The notes: generated from the letters alone by a model not told the origin. 64,000 nt of DNA from Chloroflexota bacterium (GCA_029553955.1 JAKPJZ010000250.1:186001-250000); one strand, 5' to 3'. Positions 44,121 through 53,467 are shown, counted from the first letter of the stretch. Numbers and translations: made by a program.

Positions 44121-45392
44121 CTACTCCACTCCGATGGACTGCTGCAGGCTCGCTTCGTCGACGATGCGTCTGACGTCGGCCAGATCCTTGTCCACCACAT
44201 AAGGCTCGCCCACGGACTTGCGCGCCGAGGCGATGTCCTTCAAGCCGTTGCCGGTCGCGAGGACGACGATGCGCTCGCTGGGGTCGACGAGGCTCTCGGC
44301 CACCGCTTTCGCCAGCCCGGCGTACGCTGCGGCGCCGGCCGGCTCGGCGAAGACGCCTGCGCCCCGCGCGAGGGCGGGGATGGCGGCGAGGATGTCGTCG
44401 TCGCTGACCTTGATGTAGGCACCGCCGGTCTCGCGCACAGCGGCCAGGGCCTTGATGCGATCGGCGGGCAGGTCGGCCGAGATGCTGTCGGCGACAGTAC
44501 GGGCGTGGATGGGTGCCATGTCGCTGGCCGCGGTGCCGTTCTTCCAGGCATCGTAGAGCGCCGCCGAGCCGGCAGCCTGCACGCCCATGAGCTTGGGCAT
44601 GCGCCCGATCCAGCCCAGGGCTGTGAGGTCTCTCAGCCCTTTGTGCAGGCCGCCGATGATGCAGCCATCGCCGACGGAGACAAAGATGCGATCGGGTGCG
44701 TCCCAGCCGAGCTGCTCGCAGATCTCGAGCGCGGCGGTCTTTTTGCCCTCCGACATGTAGGGGTTGTAGCCGGTGTTGCGGTTGTACCAGCCGAACTCTT
44801 GGCAGGCCTGCCCACAGAGCGCAAAGGCGTCGTCGTAGCTGCCGCGCACCAGGATGACCGTGCTGCCAAAGACCAGGAGCTGGGCGATCTTGGCGGGGGG
44901 CGCCGACTCGGGCACAAAGATGACGTTGGGCTGGCTCACGCTGGCGCAGAGGGCCGCGAGGGCGGCCGCGGCGTTGCCGGTGCTGGCGGTGGCGATGATG
45001 CGCGCCTTGCGTTCGCGGCCCTTGACCACGGCGATGGCGCTGGCGCGGTCCTTGAACGAGGCCGAAGGCTGGCGGCCGTCGTCTTTGACCCAGACGTGCT
45101 CGAGCCCCAGGCCGGCGGCCAGGCGGCCGGCGCGGTAGAGCGGCGTCCAGCCGACGGAGAGGGGCGGCACCGGGCTTGTGGGCTCGATGGGCAGGAGTGG
45201 CCGGTAGCGCCAGATGGTATAGTCGCGGTCTTTGGCCAGCGTGCGCGGGCTGATGCGCCCGGCGATGCTGGCATAGTCGTACTGCACGTCGACGATGCCC
45301 TGGTCGCCGTGCAGCGGGCAGACATACTCGATCTCGTCGGGCCGGTACTCGCGGCCGCAGATGAGGCACTTGAGCGCGCGTACATGGTCCAT
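44121..45392 (-). CDS. Threonine synthase-like PLP-dependent enzyme with N-terminal zinc-finger-like segment
   Basis: LKCLICGREYRPDEIEYVCPLH; DDGRQPSASFKDRASA; TASTGNAAAALAAL; VSVGDGCIIGGLHKG. Confidence 0.85.
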   Translation of the reverse strand: MDHVRALKCLICGREYRPDEIEYVCPLHGDQGIVDVQYDYASIAGRISPRTLAKDRDYTIWRYRPLLPIEPTSPVPPLSVGWTPLYRAGRLAAGLGLEHVWVKDDGRQPSASFKDRASAIAVVKGRERKARIIATASTGNAAAALAALCASVSQPNVIFVPESAPPAKIAQLLVFGSTVILVRGSYDDAFALCGQACQEFGWYNRNTGYNPYMSEGKKTAALEICEQLGWDAPDRIFVSVGDGCIIGGLHKGLRDLTALGWIGRMPKLMGVQAAGSAALYDAWKNGTAASDMAPIHARTVADSISADLPADRIKALAAVRETGGAYIKVSDDDILAAIPALARGAGVFAEPAGAAAYAGLAKAVAESLVDPSERIVVLATGNGLKDIASARKSVGEPYVVDKDLADVRRIVDEASLQQSIGVE

Positions 45393-45453
45393 GGATCTGC
45401 CCCGTGTGCGAGAGACCCGTCAACGGGTCTGCGGCATGATGTGCTGGATCACC

Positions 45454-46212
45454 TCAGGCAACAGGCTCGAACTGGCTGGCCGGGCCGATGCGCCTGATCA
45501 CGTGGAAGCGAAAGCAGCCGGTCACAAAGTAGCTGAGCGAATAGTCGACGATGCGCCCGTCGCGAGCGACGAGCTGGGCCTGCAGCTTGAGCAGCGTGGC
45601 CCCGCGCCGCAGGGAGAGCTTGCGGGCGATGGGGCTGGTGGCGCGCTCGGCCATAATGTCGGCGCGCGAGTGGCTCAGCGCGGGTTCGCCGCGGCGCAGG
45701 AAGAGGTCGAGCACCGAGCCACTGAAGGACCCGTCCAGGTCCTCGCGGCGCAGGAAGGCGATCGGGACGACGTCGACCAGGTAGGCTACAGGGCTGCCAT
45801 CGGCCACCATCACCCGATCGACCGCAAGGATGGGGGTGCCGGGGGGCACCTGCAGCAAGTCCGCCTCGGCCCGTGTGGCCTCGCGTTCTTGGGTCACGGC
45901 GTCGAGCATGCGCGTTTCGAGGCCGATGCGCTGCGCCATGGCCTCCAGGCTCTCCAGCACTTCGAGCCCGGTTTCGATGAGCGGTGGCGGGGGGGCGACG
46001 AAGGTGCCCACACCCTGCCGGCGCGTGATCACCCCCCGCAGCTCGAGCTGGGCGAGGGCTTCACGGAGCGTGGCCCGGCTCACGCCGTAGCGCTGGCCAA
46101 GCTGGGCCTCCGAAGGGAGCAGGCCACCTTCTCGCGCGAGATCGCCCGCCTCGATGCCGGCGAGCAGCTCTTGCATGACCTGTTGTGCCAAGGTCGTGCG
46201 CTTGCGGCCCAT
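45454..46212 (-). CDS. GntR family transcriptional regulator with UTRA-like ligand domain
   Basis: LLPSEAQLGQRYGVSRATLREALAQLELRGVITRRQGVGTFV. Confidence 0.92.
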   Translation of the reverse strand: MGRKRTTLAQQVMQELLAGIEAGDLAREGGLLPSEAQLGQRYGVSRATLREALAQLELRGVITRRQGVGTFVAPPPPLIETGLEVLESLEAMAQRIGLETRMLDAVTQEREATRAEADLLQVPPGTPILAVDRVMVADGSPVAYLVDVVPIAFLRREDLDGSFSGSVLDLFLRRGEPALSHSRADIMAERATSPIARKLSLRRGATLLKLQAQLVARDGRIVDYSLSYFVTGCFRFHVIRRIGPASQFEPVA

Positions 46213-46244
46213 GGACCCCCCAAGTGGTGACAGCCAGATGTCCG

Positions 46245-46255
46245 TCGTCTGACAA
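46245..46255. promoter_or_regulatory. Candidate GntR operator 1
   Basis: TCGTCTGACAA, shares GTCTGACAA with site 2. Confidence 0.5.
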
Positions 46256-46357
46256 TAGGACATTATAGGGCATTTCGGCAGAGGCGTCAACGAGGCACGC
46301 CCGCTGACAGTGCCGGGCGTGTTGACGTGCTCTCAGCAGTGTGCTAGAATGGGGCAA

Positions 46358-46370
46358 GTTGTCTGACAAC
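46358..46370. promoter_or_regulatory. Candidate GntR operator 2 (perfect palindrome)
   Basis: GTTGTC-T-GACAAC in divergent intergenic region. Confidence 0.6.
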
Positions 46371-46459
46371 GGCACAGGCGACGCGGCCTGAGAAGGTGCG
46401 GGCTGCAGCGCTTGGCCGGGCGCTGGGGCCGATTTCTCGCCCGTTCAAGATAGGAGCAC

Positions 46460-47626
46460 ATGGCGGTGAGCGTGAGGCAAGAGCACGATGTGATCGAGTT
46501 TTGCCGTGACCTGGTCCGGCGTCCCAGCCCCCCGGGCGAGGAGTCGGCGGTCGCCGAGGCGGTGCAGGCACGTATGCGTGACCTCGGCTACGATCAGGTG
46601 ACTGTGGACGCCTGGGGCAACGTGGTGGGCCGCATCGACGGGCACCGCCCTGGCCCCAGCCTGCTGTTGGATGCGCACATGGACACGGTCACCGTCGACG
46701 AACCCGAGCGCTGGACCCATGACCCGTTCGGGGCCGAGATTGTGGGCGATCGCCTCTATGGCCGCGGGGCCATCGACTGCAAGGGCTGCCTGGCGGCGAT
46801 TGTCTCTATGGCGGCCTTGCTGGATCGCGACCGCCTGGCGGGCACGGTGTACGTCTCGGGCACTGTGATTGAAGAGCTCTCCGAAGGCGCCGGCCTGGCC
46901 AAGGTGTGTCAGGCTATCGCGCCAGACGGCGTGATCATCGCCGAGGGCACGGCGCTGGAGCTTGGCGTAGCGCAGAAGGGTCGGGCCAGCGTCGTGGTCG
47001 AGGCGAAGGGCAAGCCGGCCCATGCGGCCAACCCCACAGAGGGCGTGAATGCCGTATACAAGATGCTCCCTGCCCTGACCCGGCTGCGCGACCTGCCGCT
47101 GCGCGCGGACTCCGTGGTCGGCCCGCAACTGACCGAGTTGGCCGAGCTGATCGAGCTCAATTCGGCCCCCTACCCCTCGAACTCGGTCGTGCCTTATCAC
47201 TGCCGTGCTCGCTACGACTGCCGCATGCGCACCGGCGAGACCCCTGCTGCCCTGCTGGCGCGCTGGCAGGCGCTCGCGGGCGATGAGGTGACCGTCAGCA
47301 TCCGGCGACAGACCCTCACCTGCTACACGGGCGCGCAGATCGAGGTGGAAGACTTTTACCCCGCCTGGTATACGCCCCCTGAGGCCACGCTGCGCAGCAC
47401 CGCCCAACGCGCTCTGCGCGAGATCGGCCAGGAGGCCAAGGACTTTGTGGCGCACTATTGCACCAACGGCTCCTACTGCGGTGGCGTGGCGGGCCTGCCT
47501 ACCCTGATCTATGGGCCAGGCGTGATGCAGCACGCCCACATGACCGACGAGTTTGTCGAGATCCCACAGGTGGTGGCCGCCACCCAAGGCTACGCGGCGA
47601 TCGTCTCGGCAATGCTCGCCGCCTAG
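46460..47626 (+). CDS. M20/ArgE/DapE-family metallohydrolase (YgeY-like)
   Basis: LLLDAHMDTV, YGRGAIDCKGCLAAIV, GTVIEELSEGAG, TNGSYCGGVAGLPTLIYGPGVMQHAHMTDEFVEI. Confidence 0.88.
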   Translation: MAVSVRQEHDVIEFCRDLVRRPSPPGEESAVAEAVQARMRDLGYDQVTVDAWGNVVGRIDGHRPGPSLLLDAHMDTVTVDEPERWTHDPFGAEIVGDRLYGRGAIDCKGCLAAIVSMAALLDRDRLAGTVYVSGTVIEELSEGAGLAKVCQAIAPDGVIIAEGTALELGVAQKGRASVVVEAKGKPAHAANPTEGVNAVYKMLPALTRLRDLPLRADSVVGPQLTELAELIELNSAPYPSNSVVPYHCRARYDCRMRTGETPAALLARWQALAGDEVTVSIRRQTLTCYTGAQIEVEDFYPAWYTPPEATLRSTAQRALREIGQEAKDFVAHYCTNGSYCGGVAGLPTLIYGPGVMQHAHMTDEFVEIPQVVAATQGYAAIVSAMLAA

Positions 47627-47734
47627 TAGTACTTTGTCACTATGCCGTACGAAGCGGCTGGCCAGGTTCATAGTCGGCGCTTGAGCGCCGACTATGAACC
47701 CATTGCACATGGCGATTACTGGCAGAGTGCTACG

Positions 47735-47878
47735 AGGGCGTGTTTGCAAACCCGTAGTCTAGCCCCCCTTGGCCGCCGCAGGCGGCTTCGTGGGCGTTGT
47801 TGGCGGCGAACCCGGTGCCGCGGAGACGCGAAACGGGCACAAGGCCCTAGGCTACGCAGGTCTGCAAACACGCCCTAG
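47735..47878 (+). repeat. ~144-bp element with terminal inverted repeats (core copy 6, arm type B)
   Basis: AGGGCGTGTTTGCAAACCCGTAGTCTAGCCCCCC...GCTACGCAGGTCTGCAAACACGCCCTAG; collinear with 42209-42353. Confidence 0.85.
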
Positions 47879-47928
47879 ACTGGCGACCGAGACGGTGCAC
47901 TCACCATCATTTCGAAGGAGCGATAACC

Positions 47929-48969
47929 ATGGACCTCTACGGAAGAGACCTCATTACCTCGCAGGAATGGGCGGTCGAAGAGCTCGAGGCGGTGCTCGAC
48001 CTGGCGGCGCGCATGAAGGCCGACCGCTATGGCCCCGCCTACACCAGCCTCCTCCGCCACAAGACCTTTTTCATGTTCTTCTACAACCCATCGGTGCGCA
48101 CGCGCCAATCCTTCGAGGTGGCAGCCACCGAGCTGGGCGGCCACGCCCAGTTCCTCGAGCCCAAGGCGATGCGCCTCAAGACCGCCAAGACCGCCGGCGA
48201 GACGGTGGAGGATGCCGCCCAGGTGATGAGCCGTTACGCGGCCGGCCTGGGCATTCGCATCCTCGAAGACCAGATCGGCGCCTACGGCGAGGGCGATGCC
48301 CTGCTGCGCGAGTACGCCCGCTGGGGCAGCATCCCGGTCATCTCGATGGCCCACGACAAGTTCCACCCCTGCCAGGGGCTGGCCGACATCATGGGCTGGT
48401 CGGAGTGGTTCGGCGCCGGGCCGGGCAAGGGCGTGGACCCCACCGTCCTCAAGGGCAAGAAATTGCTGCTGTCGTGGGGCCATGGGGCGCTGGTCCGCTC
48501 TTGGTCTTCGGTGCAGGAGGCCATCCTCATCGCCTCGCGCTTTGGCATGGACGTCACCATGGCCTACCCCGAGGGCTTTGACCTCGACCCACAGGTGATG
48601 GGCTGGGCCAAGGACAACTGCCGGGCCAACGGCCGCACCTTTGAGATCACGCACGACTCGCAGGCAGGGTACGAAGGCGCCCACGTCGTCTATGCGCGGC
48701 ACTGGATGAGCCCCCAGGCCTACCAGGATGGCCAGCTCCAGAAGGCGCGGGAGACCGAAATGGCGCTGCGCTACCCCGAGTGGATCTGCGATGCGGCCAA
48801 GATGGCGCTGACCGACAATGCCATCTTTACCCATCCTATGCCGGTCGATCGCGGCTCCGAGGTCACCGACGAGGTGGCCAGCGGCCCTCGCTCCTGCGTC
48901 TATGATGTGGCCGAGAACCGGCTGCATGTGCAAAAGGCCGTGCTGGCTCTGACCATGGGCGGCCGCTAG
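47929..48969 (+). CDS. Aspartate/ornithine carbamoyltransferase superfamily (N-acylornithine carbamoyltransferase / YgeW-like)
   Basis: FYNPSVRTRQSFEVAATELGGHAQFLEP, DKFHPCQGLADIMG, TDNAIFTHPMPVDRGSEVTDEV, YDVAENRLHVQKAVLAL. Confidence 0.9.
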   Translation: MDLYGRDLITSQEWAVEELEAVLDLAARMKADRYGPAYTSLLRHKTFFMFFYNPSVRTRQSFEVAATELGGHAQFLEPKAMRLKTAKTAGETVEDAAQVMSRYAAGLGIRILEDQIGAYGEGDALLREYARWGSIPVISMAHDKFHPCQGLADIMGWSEWFGAGPGKGVDPTVLKGKKLLLSWGHGALVRSWSSVQEAILIASRFGMDVTMAYPEGFDLDPQVMGWAKDNCRANGRTFEITHDSQAGYEGAHVVYARHWMSPQAYQDGQLQKARETEMALRYPEWICDAAKMALTDNAIFTHPMPVDRGSEVTDEVASGPRSCVYDVAENRLHVQKAVLALTMGGR

Positions 48970-49102
48970 CAACCTGTCGCAGAGGGAAGGCGTCGCCCTC
49001 GCAGTCCTGGTAACAGCCGGGCAGCTGGCGAGCCTGTCACCCCTTGGGCGCGGACAACCCTGTGCAGGCGCATGCCCTCGTGCGCCCGGCCCTGCCCAGG
49101 AA

Positions 49103-49198
49103 GGGGTTTTGGGGATTGATTGGTCCTGCTGGCGGCCCCTGGCGCGCCCGCGGGCGCGCCAGGGGCCGCCAGCAGGACCAATCAATCCCCAAAACCCC
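49103..49198. repeat. Perfect 96-bp palindrome, GGGGTTTT family, no loop
   Basis: 48-bp arms, center GGCGCGCCCG|CGGGCGCGCC at 49150/49151. Confidence 0.95.
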
Positions 49199-49311
49199 AC
49201 TTCAAGGGACCCGCGCCGGGTTTGTGCGCAGATTAAAGGCCGGTTGGCTGGCTTGGGCCTTCCTCTCCGACAGACTGCTCGCTGCTGGAAACGAACGTTC
49301 AAGGAGCAGGC

Positions 49312-50286
49312 ATGAGCGACAGAGTCGCAGTCGTCGCGGTCGGCGGCAACTCGCTGATCACCGACAAGCAACATGAGGATGTGGCCTCGCAGGTGCGCGC
49401 GGTCGAGGAGACCTGCCGGCACATCACCGACATGATCGAGCGTGGCTGGAACGTCATCGTCACCCACGGCAACGGCCCGCAGGTCGGCTTTATCCTGCGT
49501 CGCAATGAGCTGGCCGCACACGAAGTGCACACCACGCCGCTCGACGTCATCGGCGCCGATACCCAGGGCTCCATCGGCTACATGATTGCCCAGGCGCTCG
49601 ACAACGAGTTCAGGCGCCGCAGTATCGGGCGCTCGGTCGCGGCCGTGGTGACCCAGGTGCTGCTCGATCGCAACGATCCCGGCTTCAGAAACCCCACCAA
49701 GGGCATTGGCGGCTTTACGACCAAAGAGAAGGCCGAAGAGTTCGCCAAAGAGGGCTGGACGGTAAGGGAAGACGCCGGCCGTGGCTGGCGGCGCATGATC
49801 GCCTCGCCCATCCCCCTCAAGATTATCGAGCGCGATGCCATCAAGGCCCTGATCGACGCCGGCTTTGTCGTCGTCGGCGTGGGTGGCGGCGGCATTCCGG
49901 TGATCGAGGATGAGCAGGGCAACCTGCGCGGCGCCATGGCCGTGATCGACAAAGACCGCGGGTCAGCGCTTCTGGCCTCGGACCTGAAGGTGGACCTCTT
50001 CCTGATCTCGACTGCTGTGGAGAGGGTCGCCATCAACTACAACACGCCCAACCAACAGTGGCTCGACCGCATGACCCTCAGCGAGGCCAAGAAGTACTAT
50101 GCCGCAGGGCACTTTCTCTCGGGCTCGATGGGCCCCAAGATCGAGGCTATCATCGCCTTCCTCGAGGCCAACCCCAAGGGGCAGGGCCTGATCACCAAGC
50201 CCGAGACGATCGTGCAGGCCCTCGACGGCGAGACGGGGACGTGGATTGTGCCCGACGAGGGCGGGGGCGTAATACGTAATGCGTAA
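49312..50286 (+). CDS. Carbamate kinase
   Basis: VAVVAVGGNSLI, NVIVTHGNGPQVGFILRRNE, VVGVGGGGIPVIED, AIIAFLEANPKGQGLITKPE. Confidence 0.93.
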   Translation: MSDRVAVVAVGGNSLITDKQHEDVASQVRAVEETCRHITDMIERGWNVIVTHGNGPQVGFILRRNELAAHEVHTTPLDVIGADTQGSIGYMIAQALDNEFRRRSIGRSVAAVVTQVLLDRNDPGFRNPTKGIGGFTTKEKAEEFAKEGWTVREDAGRGWRRMIASPIPLKIIERDAIKALIDAGFVVVGVGGGGIPVIEDEQGNLRGAMAVIDKDRGSALLASDLKVDLFLISTAVERVAINYNTPNQQWLDRMTLSEAKKYYAAGHFLSGSMGPKIEAIIAFLEANPKGQGLITKPETIVQALDGETGTWIVPDEGGGVIRNA

Positions 50287-50378
50287 TGCGTGACTCTGTT
50301 GCGTATTGCGTGTTCCGTCTCCCTGGACGAACATACGGAACACGCAACAGAGTCACGCATTACGTATTACGCCTCACG
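50268..50378. repeat. ATGCGTRATGCG-family hairpin overlapping the 3' end of carbamate kinase gene
   Basis: GCGTAATACGTAATGCGTAATGCGTGACTCTGTTGCG...ACGGAACACGCAACAGAGTCACGCATTACGTATTACGCC. Confidence 0.85.
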
Positions 50379-50440
50379 TTCCCCCTGGCACACCTCCTGC
50401 TGGAAGCAGCGCAGCATTATGCGCAGATGGAGGTATGGCC

Positions 50441-50797
50441 ATGGGCATCTACTGGAAGCCGAATCGCATGGCGGGCTGGACTGACCCTGCGCGCGCCCGC
50501 TCCTCGCGGTCGCCTCAGGAGGGGGTCGAGAGCGCCGTGGCCGAGCAGGGGACCGAAGAAAGCCTCCAGGCTGCCGAGCGCAGCCAGGCGCACCACTGGG
50601 CCAAAGAGGTATCGAAAGACGACTTTGTGGCCGGCCTGCGCGCCCTGGCCGACGCGCTGAGCCAGAGCCAGAACTTTACTTTTAGCGTCGAGCACCAGTT
50701 CATGCTCATGCGCCCTCTGGGCACCCCCAGCATCGAGTACACCGAGCGCGAGAACCAGCGCAAGGAAGTGACCTTCCGCTTCTCGTGGCAGGCGTGA
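50441..50797 (+). CDS. Small protein, possibly amphi-Trp domain-like
   Basis: SKDDFVAGLRALADALSQSQNFTFSVEH...PSIEYTERENQRKEVTFRFSWQA. Confidence 0.5.
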   Translation: MGIYWKPNRMAGWTDPARARSSRSPQEGVESAVAEQGTEESLQAAERSQAHHWAKEVSKDDFVAGLRALADALSQSQNFTFSVEHQFMLMRPLGTPSIEYTERENQRKEVTFRFSWQA

Positions 50798-51055
50798 CGC
50801 GTGGCGTGAGGCGTGATGCGTGATGCGTAATGCGTAAAGGGAGACGTCGCCTCTGGCTGCACGTCTCCTCTTGCGCCTCACGCATTACGCATTACGCCTG
50901 CCCACCCAAATGCTTCCTGGTTGATTGTGCGAGACGTCAGCGATCCATAGGGCCGACGGAGTTGGCCACGAACGGAGAGCCTTCGTGCAAATCCGTGCAA
51001 TTCGTGGCCTCATACCCCGTCCAGATACGTCCAGGTCGATTGTAGGCTACGGGTC

Positions 51056-51133
51056 ACTGCTCAGCCTGTCATTGCGAGCATCCCATGCCGCCGCGCGGCG
51101 GCATGGGATGCTCGCAATGACAGGCTGAGCAGT
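51056..51133. repeat. Perfect 78-bp palindrome, no loop (GTCATTGCGAG family arms)
   Basis: ACTGCTCAGCCTGTCATTGCGAGCATCCCATGCCGCCGC|GCGGCGGC... Confidence 0.93.
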
Positions 51134-51334
51134 TGCGGCTACGGGAGCACGCTTCCTGAACGTATCCGCGTAACGCAGGATTTGGCTGGAAGCATTGAGC
51201 GGCGCCGTCACCGCCTTCTTCGCGTCCTTCGCGCCCCTTCGCGTCCTTCGTGCTCCCCCCCCATTGCACAAATCCGCAGCATGCGCTATACTATGTTAAT
51301 CATCACAGGCGGCTGCAGTGCCGGACGGGTAACC

Positions 51335-53467
51335 ATGGACACCGAGCGCATACTCACAGAGATCATCCCTTCCTTTGAGGGCGAAGAGGCCGACGCCATC
51401 CGCCGCGCGTACGAGCTGGCCGTGAGTTCGCACAATGGGCAGGCGCGCGAGTCGGGCGAGCCCTACATCACGCACCCGGTGGCCGTGGCCGCCATCCTCT
51501 ATGACATGGACCTCGACGCCGCGACCATCCAGGCGGCGTTGCTGCATGATATCGTCGAAGATACCGAGGTGACCCTCGACCAGGTGCGCGCGCAGTTCGG
51601 CGACGAGGTGGCCCAACTCGTCGACGGTGTGACCAAGCTGGCCCGCATCCGCCGCCTGAGCCGCCTCGATGGCCCCGCTGCTTTTGAACAGGAGCAGGCC
51701 GAGAACCTGCGCAAGATCTTTCTCGCCACGGTCGACGACGTGCGGGTGATCTTTGTCAAGCTGGCCGACCGTCTGCACAACATGCAGACCCTCGGCAGTC
51801 TATCGCACGAGCGCCAGGTGCGCATGGCCCGCGAGACCGTCGAGATCTATGCCCCCCTGGCCAACCGCCTTGGTATCTGGCAGTTCAAGTGGCAGCTCGA
51901 GGACCTGGCGCTGCGCTTCCTGGCCCCCGAGGCCTACCGCCAGATTGCTGGCTATCTCTCCGAGCGCCGGGCCGAGCGCGACGCTTATGTCCAAGAGGTC
52001 GCCCAGATGCTCGAGGAGCGGCTGCGGGATGAGGGCATCGCCGCCCAGGTGAGCGGACGGCCGAAGCACCTCTACAGCATCTATACGAAGATGCGCGAGA
52101 AGGGCCGCACCTTCGACCAGATCTATGATGTGCGCGGCGTGCGCATCATCGTCGAAGAGGTGGGCGACTGCTACGCTGCCCTGGGCCTGGTGCACACGCT
52201 GTGGCGGCCGATCCCGGGCGAGTTTGACGACTATATCGGCACGCCCAAAGACAATGGCTACCAATCGTTGCACACGGCCGTGCTCGGCCCCGATGGCAAG
52301 CCGCTGGAGGTGCAGATCCGCACGCAGCAGATGCACCAGGTGGCCGAGTACGGCATCGCCGCTCACTGGCGCTACAAGGAGCGTGCGCGGCGCAACGCTG
52401 CCGTGGAGGCAAAGATCGCCTGGCTGCGCCAGGTGAGCGAATGGCGCCGCGATGTGAGCGACCCACAAGAGTTCGTCGACTCGCTCCGCAGCGACGTCAT
52501 CTCGGAGCGCATCTATGTCTTCACGCCCAAGGGCGATATCGTGGACCTGCCCGCCGGCTCGACGCCGGTCGATATGGCTTACTATATCCATACCGACATC
52601 GGCGACCACTGCCGCGGCGCCAGAGTCAACGGCCGGTTGGTGTCACTCGACCATACCCTGCACACCGGCGATCAGGTCGAGATCCTGACCTCGCGGAAGG
52701 GCGGCCCCAGCCGCGATTGGCTGAACGCCAACCTGGGCTATATCACCACTGCCCGTGCCCGGCAGAAGGTGCGCCAGTGGTTCCGCCGCCAGGAGCGCGA
52801 ACAGAATATCGCGCAGGGCCGTGAGATCCTCGAGCGCGAGCTGCGCCGCCTGGGGCTCGACTCGCCGTCGTTCGAAGACATCGCGCGGCTGTTCAAGTTC
52901 AGCCGGGTGGAGGACCTGCTCGCAGCCATCGGCTATGGCGATATCAGCCCCATCCAGATCGCCAACAAGATCGACGATGCGGCCGCGCGCAAGCCCGATC
53001 TCAGGATCACACCGCTGCCCCAGGGGCGCGCCGACCTGCGCGTCACCGGCGTCGGCGACCTTTTGACGCGCCTAGCCGGCTGCTGCAGCCCTGTGCCGGG
53101 CGACGAGATTGTCGGCTTTATCACGCGGGGCAAGGGCATCACCATCCACCGCGCCGATTGCGTCACGCTGCGGCATATCGAAGAGACCGAGCGGCTGATC
53201 CCTGTGAGCTGGGGGCCAACGCGCGAGGTATACCCGGTAGTCGTCCACATCGAGGCCTTTGATCGTCCAGGGCTGCTGCGCGATATCGCTTCGGCCGTCT
53301 CCGACGCCGGCATCAGCATGAGCGCGGCCAACGTGACCACCCACGAAGACCAGACGGCGACGATCGTGGCCACGTTGGGCATCACCAGCATCGGCCAGCT
53401 CAGCCAGATCATGGGTCGCATCGAGAGCATCCGCGATGTCGTCGAGGTGCACCGGCAGATGGCGTGA
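51335..53467 (+). CDS. RelA/SpoT-family (p)ppGpp synthetase/hydrolase
   Basis: ILYDMDLDAATIQAALLHDIVEDTEVT (HD), YSIYTKMREKGRTFDQIYDVRGVRII (synthetase), TGS and ACT regions. Confidence 0.95.
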   Translation: MDTERILTEIIPSFEGEEADAIRRAYELAVSSHNGQARESGEPYITHPVAVAAILYDMDLDAATIQAALLHDIVEDTEVTLDQVRAQFGDEVAQLVDGVTKLARIRRLSRLDGPAAFEQEQAENLRKIFLATVDDVRVIFVKLADRLHNMQTLGSLSHERQVRMARETVEIYAPLANRLGIWQFKWQLEDLALRFLAPEAYRQIAGYLSERRAERDAYVQEVAQMLEERLRDEGIAAQVSGRPKHLYSIYTKMREKGRTFDQIYDVRGVRIIVEEVGDCYAALGLVHTLWRPIPGEFDDYIGTPKDNGYQSLHTAVLGPDGKPLEVQIRTQQMHQVAEYGIAAHWRYKERARRNAAVEAKIAWLRQVSEWRRDVSDPQEFVDSLRSDVISERIYVFTPKGDIVDLPAGSTPVDMAYYIHTDIGDHCRGARVNGRLVSLDHTLHTGDQVEILTSRKGGPSRDWLNANLGYITTARARQKVRQWFRRQEREQNIAQGREILERELRRLGLDSPSFEDIARLFKFSRVEDLLAAIGYGDISPIQIANKIDDAAARKPDLRITPLPQGRADLRVTGVGDLLTRLAGCCSPVPGDEIVGFITRGKGITIHRADCVTLRHIEETERLIPVSWGPTREVYPVVVHIEAFDRPGLLRDIASAVSDAGISMSAANVTTHEDQTATIVATLGITSIGQLSQIMGRIESIRDVVEVHRQMA

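Noticed and set aside
47929-48969. Calling the carbamoyltransferase argF or pyrB outright
   Set aside because: Motifs (FYNPSVRTRQSFE, KFHPCQ, HPMPVDRG) resemble N-acylornithine carbamoyltransferases and the neighborhood is catabolic-looking. Substrate cannot be assigned from sequence alone.
49105-49198. Palindromes as restriction/modification or phage attachment sites
   Set aside because: They contain AscI-like GGCGCGCC but no integrase, phage or R-M genes are in the window. Repeated intergenic placement fits a repeat family better.
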